From assembly GCF_023634805.2 (NCBI RefSeq), contig NZ_CP106881.1, forward strand, positions 2,648,001 through 2,712,000: DNA of 64,000 nt. The letters run 5' to 3'. Shown here in pieces: positions 24,757 through 33,691 of the stretch; the stretch's first letter is position 1; each line of letters opens with the position of its first letter. A model generated the notes under the pieces. It had not been told where the DNA came from. It did not search any database and saw only the letters and a list, made by a program, of their open reading frames with translations. The DNA comes from Comamonas endophytica (lineage in GTDB: Bacteria > Pseudomonadota > Gammaproteobacteria > Burkholderiales > Burkholderiaceae_C). The position numbers and the translations under genes are program-made.

Positions 24757-27177
24757 ATGTATGAACGTCTGCGCGCCACCGAGCGCGCCCTTGAAGTGAT
24801 CACCAAGTTCCACGAGGTGGCGATCTACTGCGCGCGCCAGTCCAGCAACCGGCACGATTGCCTGCAGCGCGTGCTCGAGGCCGCCACCACCCTGGCCTAT
24901 GCCGGCGCCGGCAGCCTGCATGTCTTCGGTGCGCAACGCGACACTCCCGAGTTCCTGGACTGCCAGCTCGACGCCGCTGCCGCCGCGCTGCTGCGCTCGC
25001 CGTGTGCCAGGGACGCGGCGGCCCTTGCCGCGGCCGCCCTGCAGCAATCCCACCTGCATACCCCCCGGCTCGACGGCCTGGACGAGGCTCCTGCCGCACA
25101 TCGGCCATGGCTCGAGCTGCTGCGCGAGGCCGGGCTGCAGTCGGTGGTGTCGCTGCCCCTGCGTACCCGCACGGGCGAACTGCTGGGCATGCTGGCGCTG
25201 TTCTATCCCTGGACCGCCATGCCCGGCGAGGCCGAAATCGGCATCCTGCAGCTGCTGGCGCACCAGGCGGGCGACTACCTGGAGCGCCAGGACTACCACA
25301 GAGCCGTGGCCGAGAACGAGGAACGCCTGCGGCTCTTTCTCGGGGCCACCTCGGAGGTCGTCTACTGCATGGGCCCGGACTGGAGCGAGATCCGGCACCT
25401 GCAGGGGCGCGGCTTCCTGCCCGACGTGCATGCGCCCACCGACCACTGGATGGGCCGGTACATCCCGGATCAGGACCAGCCCGCGGTGCGGCAGGCCATC
25501 CGCGAGGCGGTGGAGCAAAAGAGCGTCTTCGAGATGGAGCACCCGGTGATCCGCGTCGACGGCAGCATGGGCTGGGCGCATTCGCGCGCCATGCCGGTGC
25601 TCGATGCCGACGGCGAAGTGGTCGAATGGTTCGGCGCGGCCAGCGACATCACGGCGCGCAAGGAGGCCGAACAGGCGTTGCGCCTGAGCCAGCAGCGCTA
25701 CCACACGCTCTTCGACTCCATCGACGAGGGCTACTGCGTCATCCGCATGGAGTTCGATGCCGAAGGCAAGGGCAGCGACTACATCTTCCTGGAGGTCAAC
25801 CAGGCATTCGAGCGGCACACCGGCATCCAGGACGCCGTGGGACGCTCGATGCGTGCCATCGCGCCGGAGCACGAAGAATGGTGGTTCGAGGTATATGGCG
25901 AGATCGCCAAGACCGGCGAATCGCGCCGCTTCGAGTTCCCCGCCGAGGCGCTCAACCGCTATTACGACGTCTATGCCTTTCGCATCGGCGCGCCCGGGGA
26001 GCACCAGGTGGCGGTGCTGTTCAAGGACATCTCGGAGCGCCAGCGCTTCGAGCTCGAGCAGCGCCAGGCGAGCCAGCGCAAGGATGAATTCCTCGCCATC
26101 CTCGCGCACGAGCTGCGCAACCCGCTGGCGCCGGTGCGCAGTGGCCTGAACGTGCTGCAGCTGTCGCAGGGGGACCCCGCCACCGTGGCCAGGCTGCTGC
26201 CGATGCTGCAGCGCCAGGTCGACCACATGGTGCGCCTGGTCGATGACCTGCTCGAGGTCTCGCGCATCTCCGGCGGCAAGGTCGAGCTGCGGCCCGAACC
26301 GGTGGAGCTGGCCGCGGCGCTGCATGGCGCGGTCGATACCTGCAGGCCGCTGCTGGACGCGCGCCACCACCGTCTGGTGCTGGACCTGCCGGGCGAAGTC
26401 CTGAGGGTGCATGCCGATCCGGTGCGCCTGTCCCAGATCATCGCCAACCTGCTGAACAACGCCGCCAAATACACCGACCAGGGCGGGCGCATCTGCCTGC
26501 GCGCCGAGCGCGACGGCAACGATGCGCTGATCGTCGTCGAGGACAACGGCCGGGGCATTTCCCAGGACATGCTGCCGCGCATCTTCGACCTCTTCGCCCA
26601 GGCGGCGCAGACCTCCAACATGGCGCAGGGCGGCATCGGCATCGGCCTGACGCTGGTGCGCGGCCTGGTCGAGATGCAGGGTGGAAGCGTGGAGGCCCAA
26701 AGCGCCGGCCCGGGGCAGGGCAGCGTGTTCACCGTGCGCCTGCCGCTGCTGCTGGCGCCCGCGCTGCCCGAGCCGCCAGCCCCGTTCCTGGGGCCGGCTG
26801 ACGTGCCCGCGCTGGAGCGCAGACGCGTGCTGGTGGTGGACGACAACGTCGATGCCGCCGAGGGCCTGAGCATGTTGCTGGACCTGCTGGGCATGGAGGT
26901 GCGCACTGCGCATGACGGCGCTTCGGGCTTGAAGGCCGCTGCCGAATTCACTCCCGGCCTGGTCCTGCTGGACATCGGCATGCCCGACATGGACGGCTAC
27001 GAGCTGGCACGCCGCCTGCGCGCGGCCCATGGCGCGCAGTGCCCCACCCTGGTGGTGGTCAGCGGCTGGGGCCAGCCCGAGGACCGCCAGCGTTCCATGG
27101 ACGCCGGCGTGGACGCGCATCTGGTCAAGCCGGTGGGGCTGGAACAGCTGCAGGAGGTGCTCAAGCTGGTGCAGTGA
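24757..27177 (+). CDS. Hybrid histidine kinase (GAF-PAS-PAS-HisKA-HATPase-REC)
   Basis: 806 residues from the ATG at 24757 ('MYERLRATERALEV'). No transmembrane segment, so a cytoplasmic sensor. A GAF domain spans about residues 15-175, a first PAS about 185-310 (ending 'EWFGAASDITARKEAEQAL'), and a second PAS about 315-430. Phospho-acceptor His451 lies in 'ILAHELRNPLAPVR'. The ATPase N box is 'NLLNNAAKYTDQGG' and the G boxes are 'DNGRGIS' and 'GGIGIGLTLVRGL'. The C-terminal receiver has 'VLVVDDNVDAAEG' and acceptor Asp739 in 'VLLDIGMPDMDGYE'. No output domain or partner is adjacent, so it should pass phosphate to an unlinked His-phosphotransfer protein. Confidence 0.9.
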   Translation: MYERLRATERALEVITKFHEVAIYCARQSSNRHDCLQRVLEAATTLAYAGAGSLHVFGAQRDTPEFLDCQLDAAAAALLRSPCARDAAALAAAALQQSHLHTPRLDGLDEAPAAHRPWLELLREAGLQSVVSLPLRTRTGELLGMLALFYPWTAMPGEAEIGILQLLAHQAGDYLERQDYHRAVAENEERLRLFLGATSEVVYCMGPDWSEIRHLQGRGFLPDVHAPTDHWMGRYIPDQDQPAVRQAIREAVEQKSVFEMEHPVIRVDGSMGWAHSRAMPVLDADGEVVEWFGAASDITARKEAEQALRLSQQRYHTLFDSIDEGYCVIRMEFDAEGKGSDYIFLEVNQAFERHTGIQDAVGRSMRAIAPEHEEWWFEVYGEIAKTGESRRFEFPAEALNRYYDVYAFRIGAPGEHQVAVLFKDISERQRFELEQRQASQRKDEFLAILAHELRNPLAPVRSGLNVLQLSQGDPATVARLLPMLQRQVDHMVRLVDDLLEVSRISGGKVELRPEPVELAAALHGAVDTCRPLLDARHHRLVLDLPGEVLRVHADPVRLSQIIANLLNNAAKYTDQGGRICLRAERDGNDALIVVEDNGRGISQDMLPRIFDLFAQAAQTSNMAQGGIGIGLTLVRGLVEMQGGSVEAQSAGPGQGSVFTVRLPLLLAPALPEPPAPFLGPADVPALERRRVLVVDDNVDAAEGLSMLLDLLGMEVRTAHDGASGLKAAAEFTPGLVLLDIGMPDMDGYELARRLRAAHGAQCPTLVVVSGWGQPEDRQRSMDAGVDAHLVKPVGLEQLQEVLKLVQ

Positions 27178-27206
27178 GCCCGCGCCGGGCGCCCTGCACG
27201 GGGCCT

Positions 27207-28124
27207 TCAGCGCAGCTCGAAGGCAAACCGCAGCGTGTCGTTGACCGACTGCGCGGGCACGCTGGCATGCACCTCTTCGGGGTAGCGGCGCAGGCGCACG
27301 CGCAGGCCCCAGCCCGACAGGCGCTCGAGCCGGTCTGCCAGCAGCCGCCCCGATTCCGGGTCGCCATCGGCATCGCGGTCGCCCACGACCACCATCAGGC
27401 GGCTGGTCCTGGCGATCTTTCCCGCCATCATCCTCTCGGTGAACGCGCGCTCGTCATCGAGGATGTTCTGCGCATTCCACTCCATCGACGGGCTGGCCGC
27501 GACGATGGCCTGGAAGGCCTCGGGACGCTCGTAGAGCGCATACAGCGCGAACAGCCCGCCAAAGGAGTGGCCGAACAGCGACTGTCGCTCGGGGTTGACG
27601 GGATGGCGCCGCGCGATCTCGGCGCGCAGCGGCCCGGTCATGAAGTCCAGGAACTCCTTGCGCGCGCCGCTCCCGTACTTCGCGAAGGCCCGGGTTTCGG
27701 GCGGCGGCGGATCGCGCAGCTGCGCCGTGTAGTCGTTCATGCGGCGCACGTCCCAGGCCTTGTCCCCGGGGTAGCCGACGCCGACCACGATCGCCTTGCC
27801 CACCGGCAGGTATTCCTGCACCCAGCGCGCCTGCGCAAAGGAGCCGAAATAGGCGTTGCCGTCCAGCACGTACAGCACCGGATAACCGCCCTTGGGCGGC
27901 TCGCCGCCCGATGGGGCGGAGACGAAGATGCGGTACATCTCGCCGCTGGCGGAAGCCATGTCCCAGACCTGGGTCGAGGGCATGACGTAGCCGGGCGCGG
28001 CCGGCTGAGGCGTGGCCGGCTGAGGTGCGGCCGGCTGCGCCTCCTGCGCCCAGGCGCCGAAGGTGAGCGCTCCGGCAAGAAGCGCCGCGGCCACGGCCCT
28101 GGTGTTCCTCATCATGGCCGCCAT
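27207..28124 (-). CDS. Periplasmic siderophore esterase-like alpha/beta hydrolase (Fes/IroE/BesA family)
   Basis: 305 residues from an ATG sharing one base with the receptor stop (TGATG). Signal peptide 'AVAAALLAGALTFGAWAQ', then a Pro/Ala/Gln-rich spacer. Esterase D-like fold with 'YPVLYVLDGNAYFGSF', nucleophile Ser in 'SLFGHSFGGLFALYALY', 'VAASPSMEWNAQNIL' and a likely Asp in 'VVVGDRDADGDPESGR'; His in 'EEVHASVPAQS'. Such enzymes hydrolyse ester-type siderophores to release iron. Coupling to the TonB receptor supports that role. Confidence 0.83.
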   Translation of the reverse strand: MAAMMRNTRAVAAALLAGALTFGAWAQEAQPAAPQPATPQPAAPGYVMPSTQVWDMASASGEMYRIFVSAPSGGEPPKGGYPVLYVLDGNAYFGSFAQARWVQEYLPVGKAIVVGVGYPGDKAWDVRRMNDYTAQLRDPPPPETRAFAKYGSGARKEFLDFMTGPLRAEIARRHPVNPERQSLFGHSFGGLFALYALYERPEAFQAIVAASPSMEWNAQNILDDERAFTERMMAGKIARTSRLMVVVGDRDADGDPESGRLLADRLERLSGWGLRVRLRRYPEEVHASVPAQSVNDTLRFAFELR

Positions 28125-30586
28125 CAGAAGTCGTGCCGCAGGCTGGCCGTGAACTTGCGCGGCTCGCCGTAGGGCGCGTACTCGCGGCCGTAGAGATGGC
28201 GGTAGCTGCGGTCCGCCAGATTGCTGACCGCCAGGTTCAGCTGTGTCTGCGGCGTGATGCGGTATTTCGCCTGCAGGCCCAGCAGCACCAGCGAGCCCTG
28301 CTCGATGGTCCAGGCCGCCGCGCCCGTGCCGCCGCTCTTGTAGCTCCTGCCGGTGGCCGCGACATTGCCGCCCACCGACCATTGCGTGCCGGGCAGCTGG
28401 TAATTGGCCGCCACGCGCAAGCTGTGGCGCGGCTGCTCGGTGCGAAAGCGCTGGTCCTTTTGCGGGCCTTCGATATATTCCGCGCTGGTATAGGTGTAGC
28501 CGGCGGCGAGGTTGAGCCCGGGGCGGATCTGCCCGTTCACACCCAGGTCCAGCCCCTGGCTCACCACCTTGCCGGCGGCGGTGTAGCAGCGTCCGCCGCA
28601 GGCATTGCTGGGGTTGTTCGGCACCGAATCGTCCACCACCGCCAGGCCCGATTGCGCCAGGTGGAACACGGCAGCGGACACATTCAGGCGCTTGTCCAGC
28701 AGCTCGCCCTTGACGCCCAGCTCGTAGTTCTTGCCCGTCACGGGCTGCAGCACTTCACCGTCCTTGCTGCGGTTGGCCTGCGGATTCATGATGTCCGAGT
28801 AGCTGGCATAGGCCGAGTACTGCGCGTTGATGTCGTAGACCAGCCCCGCATAGGGCGTGACCTCGCCGGTCTCCTGGGGCGACACGGCGCCGGTGACGAC
28901 GTTGGTGCGCCGGTAGTCGCTCACGCGCACGCCGGTGATCAGCTTGAGCGCGTCCGTCAGGCTCCAGCGCGCCACGCCGTACATGCCCAGGTTCCGGGTC
29001 TTGGTATGGGCGCGCGAGGGCGTGCCGCCCCGGATCGGTCCCAGCGCCGCGGGATCGAAGGTGTTGACATTGATGGGCGTCGCGCCGGAGTAGCCGGTGC
29101 CGTTGTTCTCGTCGCGCACGCTGGTGCCGTTGAGGCCCACCGTCAGCTCATGCCTGCGTCCCAGCAGCTCGAAGGGGCCGGAGGCATACACGTCCACGAC
29201 GTTGCTGTGCAGCACCGAGAAATAATCGGTCTGGCGGCTGCCGATGGACAGGCCGGCGCCGGTGGCGGGGTTCAGCCCGCCCGAGAGGCTGCTGAAGTGG
29301 TGGATGTCGTTGTCGGTCTTCTGCCAGGAGTAGTTGGCCTTGAGGCTCCACTCGTCGCCCAGCTGCTGCGTCAGGCCCACGGTGTAGATCGTGTAGTCGC
29401 GGACCGAGCGGTGGTCGGCATCGCCCCAGAACGACGACCGGGACAATCCCGCATCGCTGCCATTGGCCGCGAACGGCACGCCGAAATGCCCGCGGCTCTC
29501 GTCCTTTTGCGTCAGCACGCTGGCGCTGAGCGTGGTGGTGGACGTCAGGTCCGCCTCGACGATGCCGTAGAGCGCCTGCCGGTCGCGGTAGACATAGTCG
29601 GTGAAGGAGTCGCTCTTGTCCGCCAGCGCCACCAGGCGGCCGCGCACGTGGCCCGACTCCGTCAGCGGGGTCGACACATCGCCGACCACGCGGCGTTCGT
29701 TCCACGATCCCACCTGCACCTCGGCCTGCGCCTGGAAGCTGCTGGTGGGGCGCTTGAGCACCATGTTGACGGTGCCGCCCGGGCTGCCGGCGCCGGTCAG
29801 CAGCCCGGCCGCGCCCTGCAGCACCTCGACGCGGTCCACGAAGGCCGTGTCATACAGCGGCGAGCGGTTGCCGCTGTCGATGCCGGCAGGCGTGTTCATG
29901 CCGTCGACCTGGGCCTGCAGGCTGAAGCCGCGGCTGTAGAAATTGCTGCCGATGCTGCCGCCGTCCAATGCAAAAACGCCGCTCACCGCGCGCAGCGCGT
30001 CGTCCACCGTGGTCAGGCCGGCATCGTCCAGCTGCTCGCGCGTGATCACCGTGAGGGTCTGCGGCGTCTCGCGCTGCGACAGGTTCAGCTTGCTGCTGGT
30101 GCTGGAGCTGCGCGCCGCGTAGCTGCCGCTGCCTTCGGTGGTGCCGCTGGGCACTGCCGCGGCGGTGACGGTGACGGCATCCAGCGTGGTGGTGGATGCA
30201 ACGGGCGTGGCCGAGCGGCGCAGCACATAGCCGGTCTGGCCTTGCCGGACGGCCTCGTAGCCGCTGCCGCGCAGCAGCTGCGCGAAGCCCTCGGCCTCGG
30301 TGTAGCGGCCCTGCAGCCCGGCGCTGCGCCGATCGGCGAGCAGGGCCGGCTCGAAGACCAGCTGCACGCCGGTGGCCGCGGCGTATTGCGCCAGCACGTC
30401 GGACAGCGGGCCTGCCGCGATGGCATGGTGCTGCGCGCCGGCGGAGGGCTCGGCTGCCAGCGCCGCGGGCGCGGCCAGCGTCATGCCGATGGCGGCGCTG
30501 CCCAGTGCGGCGCGCAGGGCGCCGGTGAGGATGGCCAGCGCAAAGCGCTCGCTGGGCCAGGGGCTGCGTTGTTGCAGGGGTCTCAT
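28124..30586 (-). CDS. TonB-dependent siderophore receptor with N-terminal signalling domain (FpvA/PupB type)
   Basis: 820 residues from the ATG at 30586; the longer frame reads into the fecR gene out of phase. Signal peptide ends near 'MTLAAPAALAAEP'. A secretin/TonB N-terminal (STN) signalling domain follows ('LSDVLAQYAAATGVQLVFEP', residues about 45-115), then a plug ('RETPQTLTVITREQLDDAG', 'GAAGLLTGAGSPGGTVNMV') and a 22-strand barrel ending in 'KFTASLRHDF' with the terminal Phe. The STN domain contacts FecR in the periplasm for cell-surface signalling. It is followed by the esterase and preceded by sigma and anti-sigma genes. Confidence 0.93.
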   Translation of the reverse strand: MRPLQQRSPWPSERFALAILTGALRAALGSAAIGMTLAAPAALAAEPSAGAQHHAIAAGPLSDVLAQYAAATGVQLVFEPALLADRRSAGLQGRYTEAEGFAQLLRGSGYEAVRQGQTGYVLRRSATPVASTTTLDAVTVTAAAVPSGTTEGSGSYAARSSSTSSKLNLSQRETPQTLTVITREQLDDAGLTTVDDALRAVSGVFALDGGSIGSNFYSRGFSLQAQVDGMNTPAGIDSGNRSPLYDTAFVDRVEVLQGAAGLLTGAGSPGGTVNMVLKRPTSSFQAQAEVQVGSWNERRVVGDVSTPLTESGHVRGRLVALADKSDSFTDYVYRDRQALYGIVEADLTSTTTLSASVLTQKDESRGHFGVPFAANGSDAGLSRSSFWGDADHRSVRDYTIYTVGLTQQLGDEWSLKANYSWQKTDNDIHHFSSLSGGLNPATGAGLSIGSRQTDYFSVLHSNVVDVYASGPFELLGRRHELTVGLNGTSVRDENNGTGYSGATPINVNTFDPAALGPIRGGTPSRAHTKTRNLGMYGVARWSLTDALKLITGVRVSDYRRTNVVTGAVSPQETGEVTPYAGLVYDINAQYSAYASYSDIMNPQANRSKDGEVLQPVTGKNYELGVKGELLDKRLNVSAAVFHLAQSGLAVVDDSVPNNPSNACGGRCYTAAGKVVSQGLDLGVNGQIRPGLNLAAGYTYTSAEYIEGPQKDQRFRTEQPRHSLRVAANYQLPGTQWSVGGNVAATGRSYKSGGTGAAAWTIEQGSLVLLGLQAKYRITPQTQLNLAVSNLADRSYRHLYGREYAPYGEPRKFTASLRHDF

Positions 30587-30692
30587 TGCTTCTCGTCCTT
30601 GTGATTGGGGATGCCGGCCTTTGCTTTCGAAGTGCCGTTGCCATGTACACCGGACGAGAGCGCAAAAGTGATCACCCCCGGCGCAAATATTC

Positions 30693-31652
30693 CTACTGGC
30701 GCGGCCCCACGCCGATGGCGCCCCCAGCCAGGAACATGATGCGTACCGGCAGCGACTGCGCCAGCAGCGCCAGGCTGGCGTCGGTGTCCTTGAGCGACAG
30801 CGCGCCCGACACCCGCAGCCCGGCCACGGCCGGGGCGCAGTGCACGGCGCCGCTGCGAAAGCGCGCCAGCTCGGCCACCACGTCGGCCAGGCGCATGTTC
30901 CTGGCCAGCAGCATGCCGCGCTCCCACAGCGCGGCGCTGGGCTCCACCGCCGTGAAGGCGCCGATATCGCCGGCACCGAAGTCCGCGGCCTGGCCTGCGG
31001 GAACCATTGCGGCCCCGCCTTGAACCGTCTTGATGGCCACCGCATGCTCGAAGACCGCAACCCGCGTGCTGCGCTGGTCGAGCTGGCGCACGCTGAAGCG
31101 CGTGCCCAGCGCCCGCAGCGTGCCCTGGCGGGTCTGCACCAGGAACGGCCGGTGGCTGGGCGATGGGTCCGCATGCGTGGTGACGAGGATCTCGCCCGCC
31201 AGAAGCCGCACGCGCCGCGCCTCGCCGGTGAAGCGGATGGCCACCGCGCTGGCCGTGTTCAGCGTCAGCTGCGAGCCGTCCGGCAGGGCGAGCGTGCGCT
31301 GCTCGCCGGTGGCCGTGACCTGGTCCGCCATCCAGTCGCGCCAGTACAGCTCCTTCCATGCGAGCCAGCCGGCCGGCGCCGCGACCAGCAGCGCGCCCAG
31401 CAGGCCCAGGCTCTTGCGCCGGTCCGGCCGCGGCCGGCTGGCCAGCGCCTTCCTGCAGACTTCCGGCGGCACCTGCGCGAAGGCTCCAAGCATCGCCTGC
31501 GCCCGGCTCCAGGCCGCGCCATGCGCGCCGCTTTGCGCGTGCCAGCGGTGAAACGCGGCCATGTCCTGCGCCGAAGGCTTCTCATAGTGCAGGGCGATCA
31601 GCCAGTCCGCGGCCTCGCCCAGCAGGATCTGGTCCTTGGCGGCTTCGGCCAT
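30693..31652 (-). CDS. FecR-family anti-sigma regulator
   Basis: 319 residues from an ATG sharing one base with the sigma stop. DUF4880-type cytoplasmic N-terminus ('AADWLIALHYEKPSAQDMAAFHRW'-like region) that binds the sigma factor, one membrane helix ('SLGLLGALLVAAPAGWLAW'), then the periplasmic FecR domain ('LALPDGSQLTLNTASAVAI', 'GTLRALGTRFSVR') and a C-terminal STN-like segment. It relays the receptor's ligand-bound state to the ECF sigma factor. Confidence 0.92.
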   Translation of the reverse strand: MAEAAKDQILLGEAADWLIALHYEKPSAQDMAAFHRWHAQSGAHGAAWSRAQAMLGAFAQVPPEVCRKALASRPRPDRRKSLGLLGALLVAAPAGWLAWKELYWRDWMADQVTATGEQRTLALPDGSQLTLNTASAVAIRFTGEARRVRLLAGEILVTTHADPSPSHRPFLVQTRQGTLRALGTRFSVRQLDQRSTRVAVFEHAVAIKTVQGGAAMVPAGQAADFGAGDIGAFTAVEPSAALWERGMLLARNMRLADVVAELARFRSGAVHCAPAVAGLRVSGALSLKDTDASLALLAQSLPVRIMFLAGGAIGVGPRQ

Positions 31653-32167
31653 CACAGGGCGCTCATGCAGGTGACCAGGGCCTTGTGGATATGGCGGCGT
31701 ACCGTGATCACCGGCATGGCCATCTGCCCGGCTATCTGCTGCAGCGTCAGGCCATCGAGCTGCGCCAGCAGGAATATTTCGCGTGTGCGCGGCGCCAGCC
31801 CTGCCAGCAGCCGGTCGATCTGCAGCAGGGCCTCGACGACCAGCATCTGCGTTTCGGGCGAGGGTGCATGCGCCTGGGGAAGATGGGCGATCGCCTCCAG
31901 ATACGCGCGCTCGAGCTCGCGCCTGCGCCACAGATCGATCACCAGTCCCTTGGCCACATGGGTGAGGAATGCGCGCGGCTCATCGCCCAGCGCCGCCCCG
32001 CGCGAGGACGCCAGCAGCTTCAGGAAGGTGTCATGCGCCAGATCCGCCGCATCGCCCGCATCCCCCAGACGGCGCCTCAGCCAGGACAGCAGCCAGGAGT
32101 GGTGATTGTTGTATAGCGCTTCGATCGGTGAAGCGGATCCGGGGAAGGCCATGCGGTCCTGCGCCAT
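31652..32167 (-). CDS. FecI-type ECF sigma factor
   Basis: 171 residues. Region 2: 'LSWLRRRLGDAGDAADLAHDTFLKLL', with 'VAKGLVIDLWRRRELERAYLE'. Region 4: 'LAPRTREIFLLAQLDGLTLQQIAGQM' followed by 'VRRHIHKALVTC'. It should drive transcription of the receptor-esterase genes when ferric siderophore is bound. A Fur-like box sits 20 bases upstream of its start, giving iron repression. Confidence 0.93.
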   Translation of the reverse strand: MAQDRMAFPGSASPIEALYNNHHSWLLSWLRRRLGDAGDAADLAHDTFLKLLASSRGAALGDEPRAFLTHVAKGLVIDLWRRRELERAYLEAIAHLPQAHAPSPETQMLVVEALLQIDRLLAGLAPRTREIFLLAQLDGLTLQQIAGQMAMPVITVRRHIHKALVTCMSAL

Positions 32168-32186
32168 TGCGCAGTTGGGTTAATGA

Positions 32187-32205
32187 TTGAGAATCAATCT
32201 CAATT
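32187..32205. promoter_or_regulatory. Fur box-like palindrome upstream of the ECF sigma gene
   Basis: ATTGAGA-ATCAA-TCTCAAT is a perfect 7-base inverted repeat with a 5-base centre, and the wider context (AATGATTGAGAATCAAT) resembles the 19-base Fur consensus. Its place directly upstream of an iron-starvation sigma gene supports Fur control. Confidence 0.75.
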
Positions 32206-32309
32206 ATATTCAATTGTAAAGATTCATGAAGTGCATTGCTTCCTTGTGTTGTCCTCGTGCCACCGCCGGTATCTCTTCCCGCGCTGGCATCGCCCTCCTG
32301 TGAATCGCG

Positions 32310-32750
32310 CTAATGCAGTTCCCGCCAGGAAACGCGCCGCGCCGGCTTGACGATGGGCGCGCCGCCCAGGCCCGTGCCGTCCCTGACCTGGGTTGCATTG
32401 CCGCTGGTCCGCACCAGGATCTTGGGCGCGCCCTTGGCGTTCGTGGCCAAGCCGAAGCCGACGATCAGCGTGCTGTCGCTGAACAGTTCGCCATGCGTGC
32501 CCCTGCCGGACAGGCCAAACGAATACAGCCAGGAGGCGCTGCCGGACACGCATTGGTTTCCGCTGGGCAAGATGGACGCTGCCAGAAGCCGTGGCCCGTC
32601 CCACTCCATCGGCGTCGCGATGCGTTCGCCTCCCGTGGGAAGAACACGGCGCTGCATAGTGGCGCAGGCATTCGTCGGCCCGTGCCAGGCATGCAAGGGG
32701 GAAAGACAGCCGCCGATCCCTGGAAGAGAGGCGGTGTGCTGCGCGTGCAC
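32310..32750 (-). pseudogene. pilY1 3'-end remnant
   Basis: A 146-codon open frame whose last ~105 residues match the end of PilY1 proteins: 'GGERIATPMEWDGPRLLAAS' (usual 'GERV.....' propeller exit), 'CVSGSASWLYSFGL', 'LVRTSGNATQVRDGTG' and the closing 'ARRVSWREL'. The first ~35 residues look random and there is no signal peptide or propeller, so it is a detached C-terminal fragment rather than a complete gene. It is not continuous with the pilus operon at the window start. Confidence 0.65.
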
Positions 32751-32853
32751 GGGGATGCGAAACGATGCAGGCGCGTGTGCCTTGCCGCCCGAAGGGATGG
32801 TCCGGCTCAGGCGGAGACTGTGTCTGGTGGCAATTGGCCTGGGTGGCAGCCGC

Positions 32854-33648
32854 TCACTCCGCCAGAATGCTTTGCGCCAGCAGTATCACGGGCTTGTCGA
32901 CCAGCTTGCCGTCGACCGCAATGGCGCCTGCCTGGCCCTTTTCCAGTGCCTGCAGAACCTTGCGGGCCCACTGGATTTCCTGCTCGCTGGGCGCGAAGCC
33001 CTCGTGAACGGCAGTGATCTGGCCCGGGTGGATGCACAGTTTCGCGCCGAATCCCCATTTCCTGGACCGCAGGACATCGGCCCTGAGCCGTTCCTGGTCG
33101 TTGATGGCAAGGGACACCCCGTCGATGGGCGCCAGCAGGCCCGCGCGCCTGGAATGCAGGACCAGAAGGGTGCGCACGGCATCGAGTTCCGCACCGTCGC
33201 CCTGAATGCCGGAATCCGCCATGAAATCCACGGAGCCAAAGGCCAGGCGCTCCACGCAGGGACCTTGGGAGATCGCCTGGATGTTGAACCAGCCTTCCAC
33301 CGTCTCGATCAGTGGCAGCAGGGTCTGGCCGGGTTGCAGCAGGGAGGCCAGCTGCTGCAGCTGGCCGGGATCCTCGGATTTGGGGAGCATGACGCCGCGG
33401 ACACTGGCATGCTTCAGAAGCTCGCGATCGGGCATGTGCCATGGCGTGCCGAATGCATTGATGCGCACGTAGACCGGTCTGCCCGCGCCGGCCAGCCATT
33501 CGGCCACCTTCTGCCGCGCGGCATCCTTGCGCTCGGGCTGGACCGCATCCTCCAGGTCCAGGATGACGGCGTGCGCTCCCGTGTCCAGGGCTTTTTCAAA
33601 GCGATCGGGGCGGTCGCCGGGCACGAATAGGTAGCTGCGGTCTGGCAT
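32854..33648 (-). CDS. CitE/HpcH-family acyl-CoA lyase (citramalyl-CoA/malyl-CoA lyase-like)
   Basis: 264 residues, a TIM-barrel lyase. 'SYLFVPGDRPDRFEKAL' is the family start, 'VILDLEDAVQPERKDAAR' holds the Asp/Glu Mg ligands, 'VRINAFGTPWH' the CoA-phosphate Arg, 'PLIETVEGWFNI' the Glu ligand, 'LAFGSVDFMADSG' the Asp, and 'GAKLCIHPGQI' the C-terminal Lys/His loop. It lacks the citrate lyase partners, so it is one of the free-standing lyases that cleave beta-hydroxyacyl-CoA such as (S)-citramalyl-CoA or malyl-CoA. It is the last gene of the MaoC-CaiB operon. Confidence 0.87.
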   Translation of the reverse strand: MPDRSYLFVPGDRPDRFEKALDTGAHAVILDLEDAVQPERKDAARQKVAEWLAGAGRPVYVRINAFGTPWHMPDRELLKHASVRGVMLPKSEDPGQLQQLASLLQPGQTLLPLIETVEGWFNIQAISQGPCVERLAFGSVDFMADSGIQGDGAELDAVRTLLVLHSRRAGLLAPIDGVSLAINDQERLRADVLRSRKWGFGAKLCIHPGQITAVHEGFAPSEQEIQWARKVLQALEKGQAGAIAVDGKLVDKPVILLAQSILAE

Positions 33649-33691
33649 CTTGTCTCCTTGGATGGCTTGGGGCGTGGGCGTGCCGCCCTTT

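Noticed and set aside
24697-27120. Very long open frame antisense to the hybrid histidine kinase
   Set aside because: Its Arg/Gln/His/Gly-rich composition is typical of antisense reading of GC-rich genes, and the plus strand has clear kinase domains.
28133-30604. 823-codon plus-strand frame across the TonB receptor
   Set aside because: It mirrors the receptor gene in antiphase and contains no recognisable domain; the minus-strand receptor is unambiguous.
32751-32853. Possible upstream continuation of the pilY1 remnant
   Set aside because: No frame in this stretch resembles the PilY1 propeller, so the fragment was not extended.
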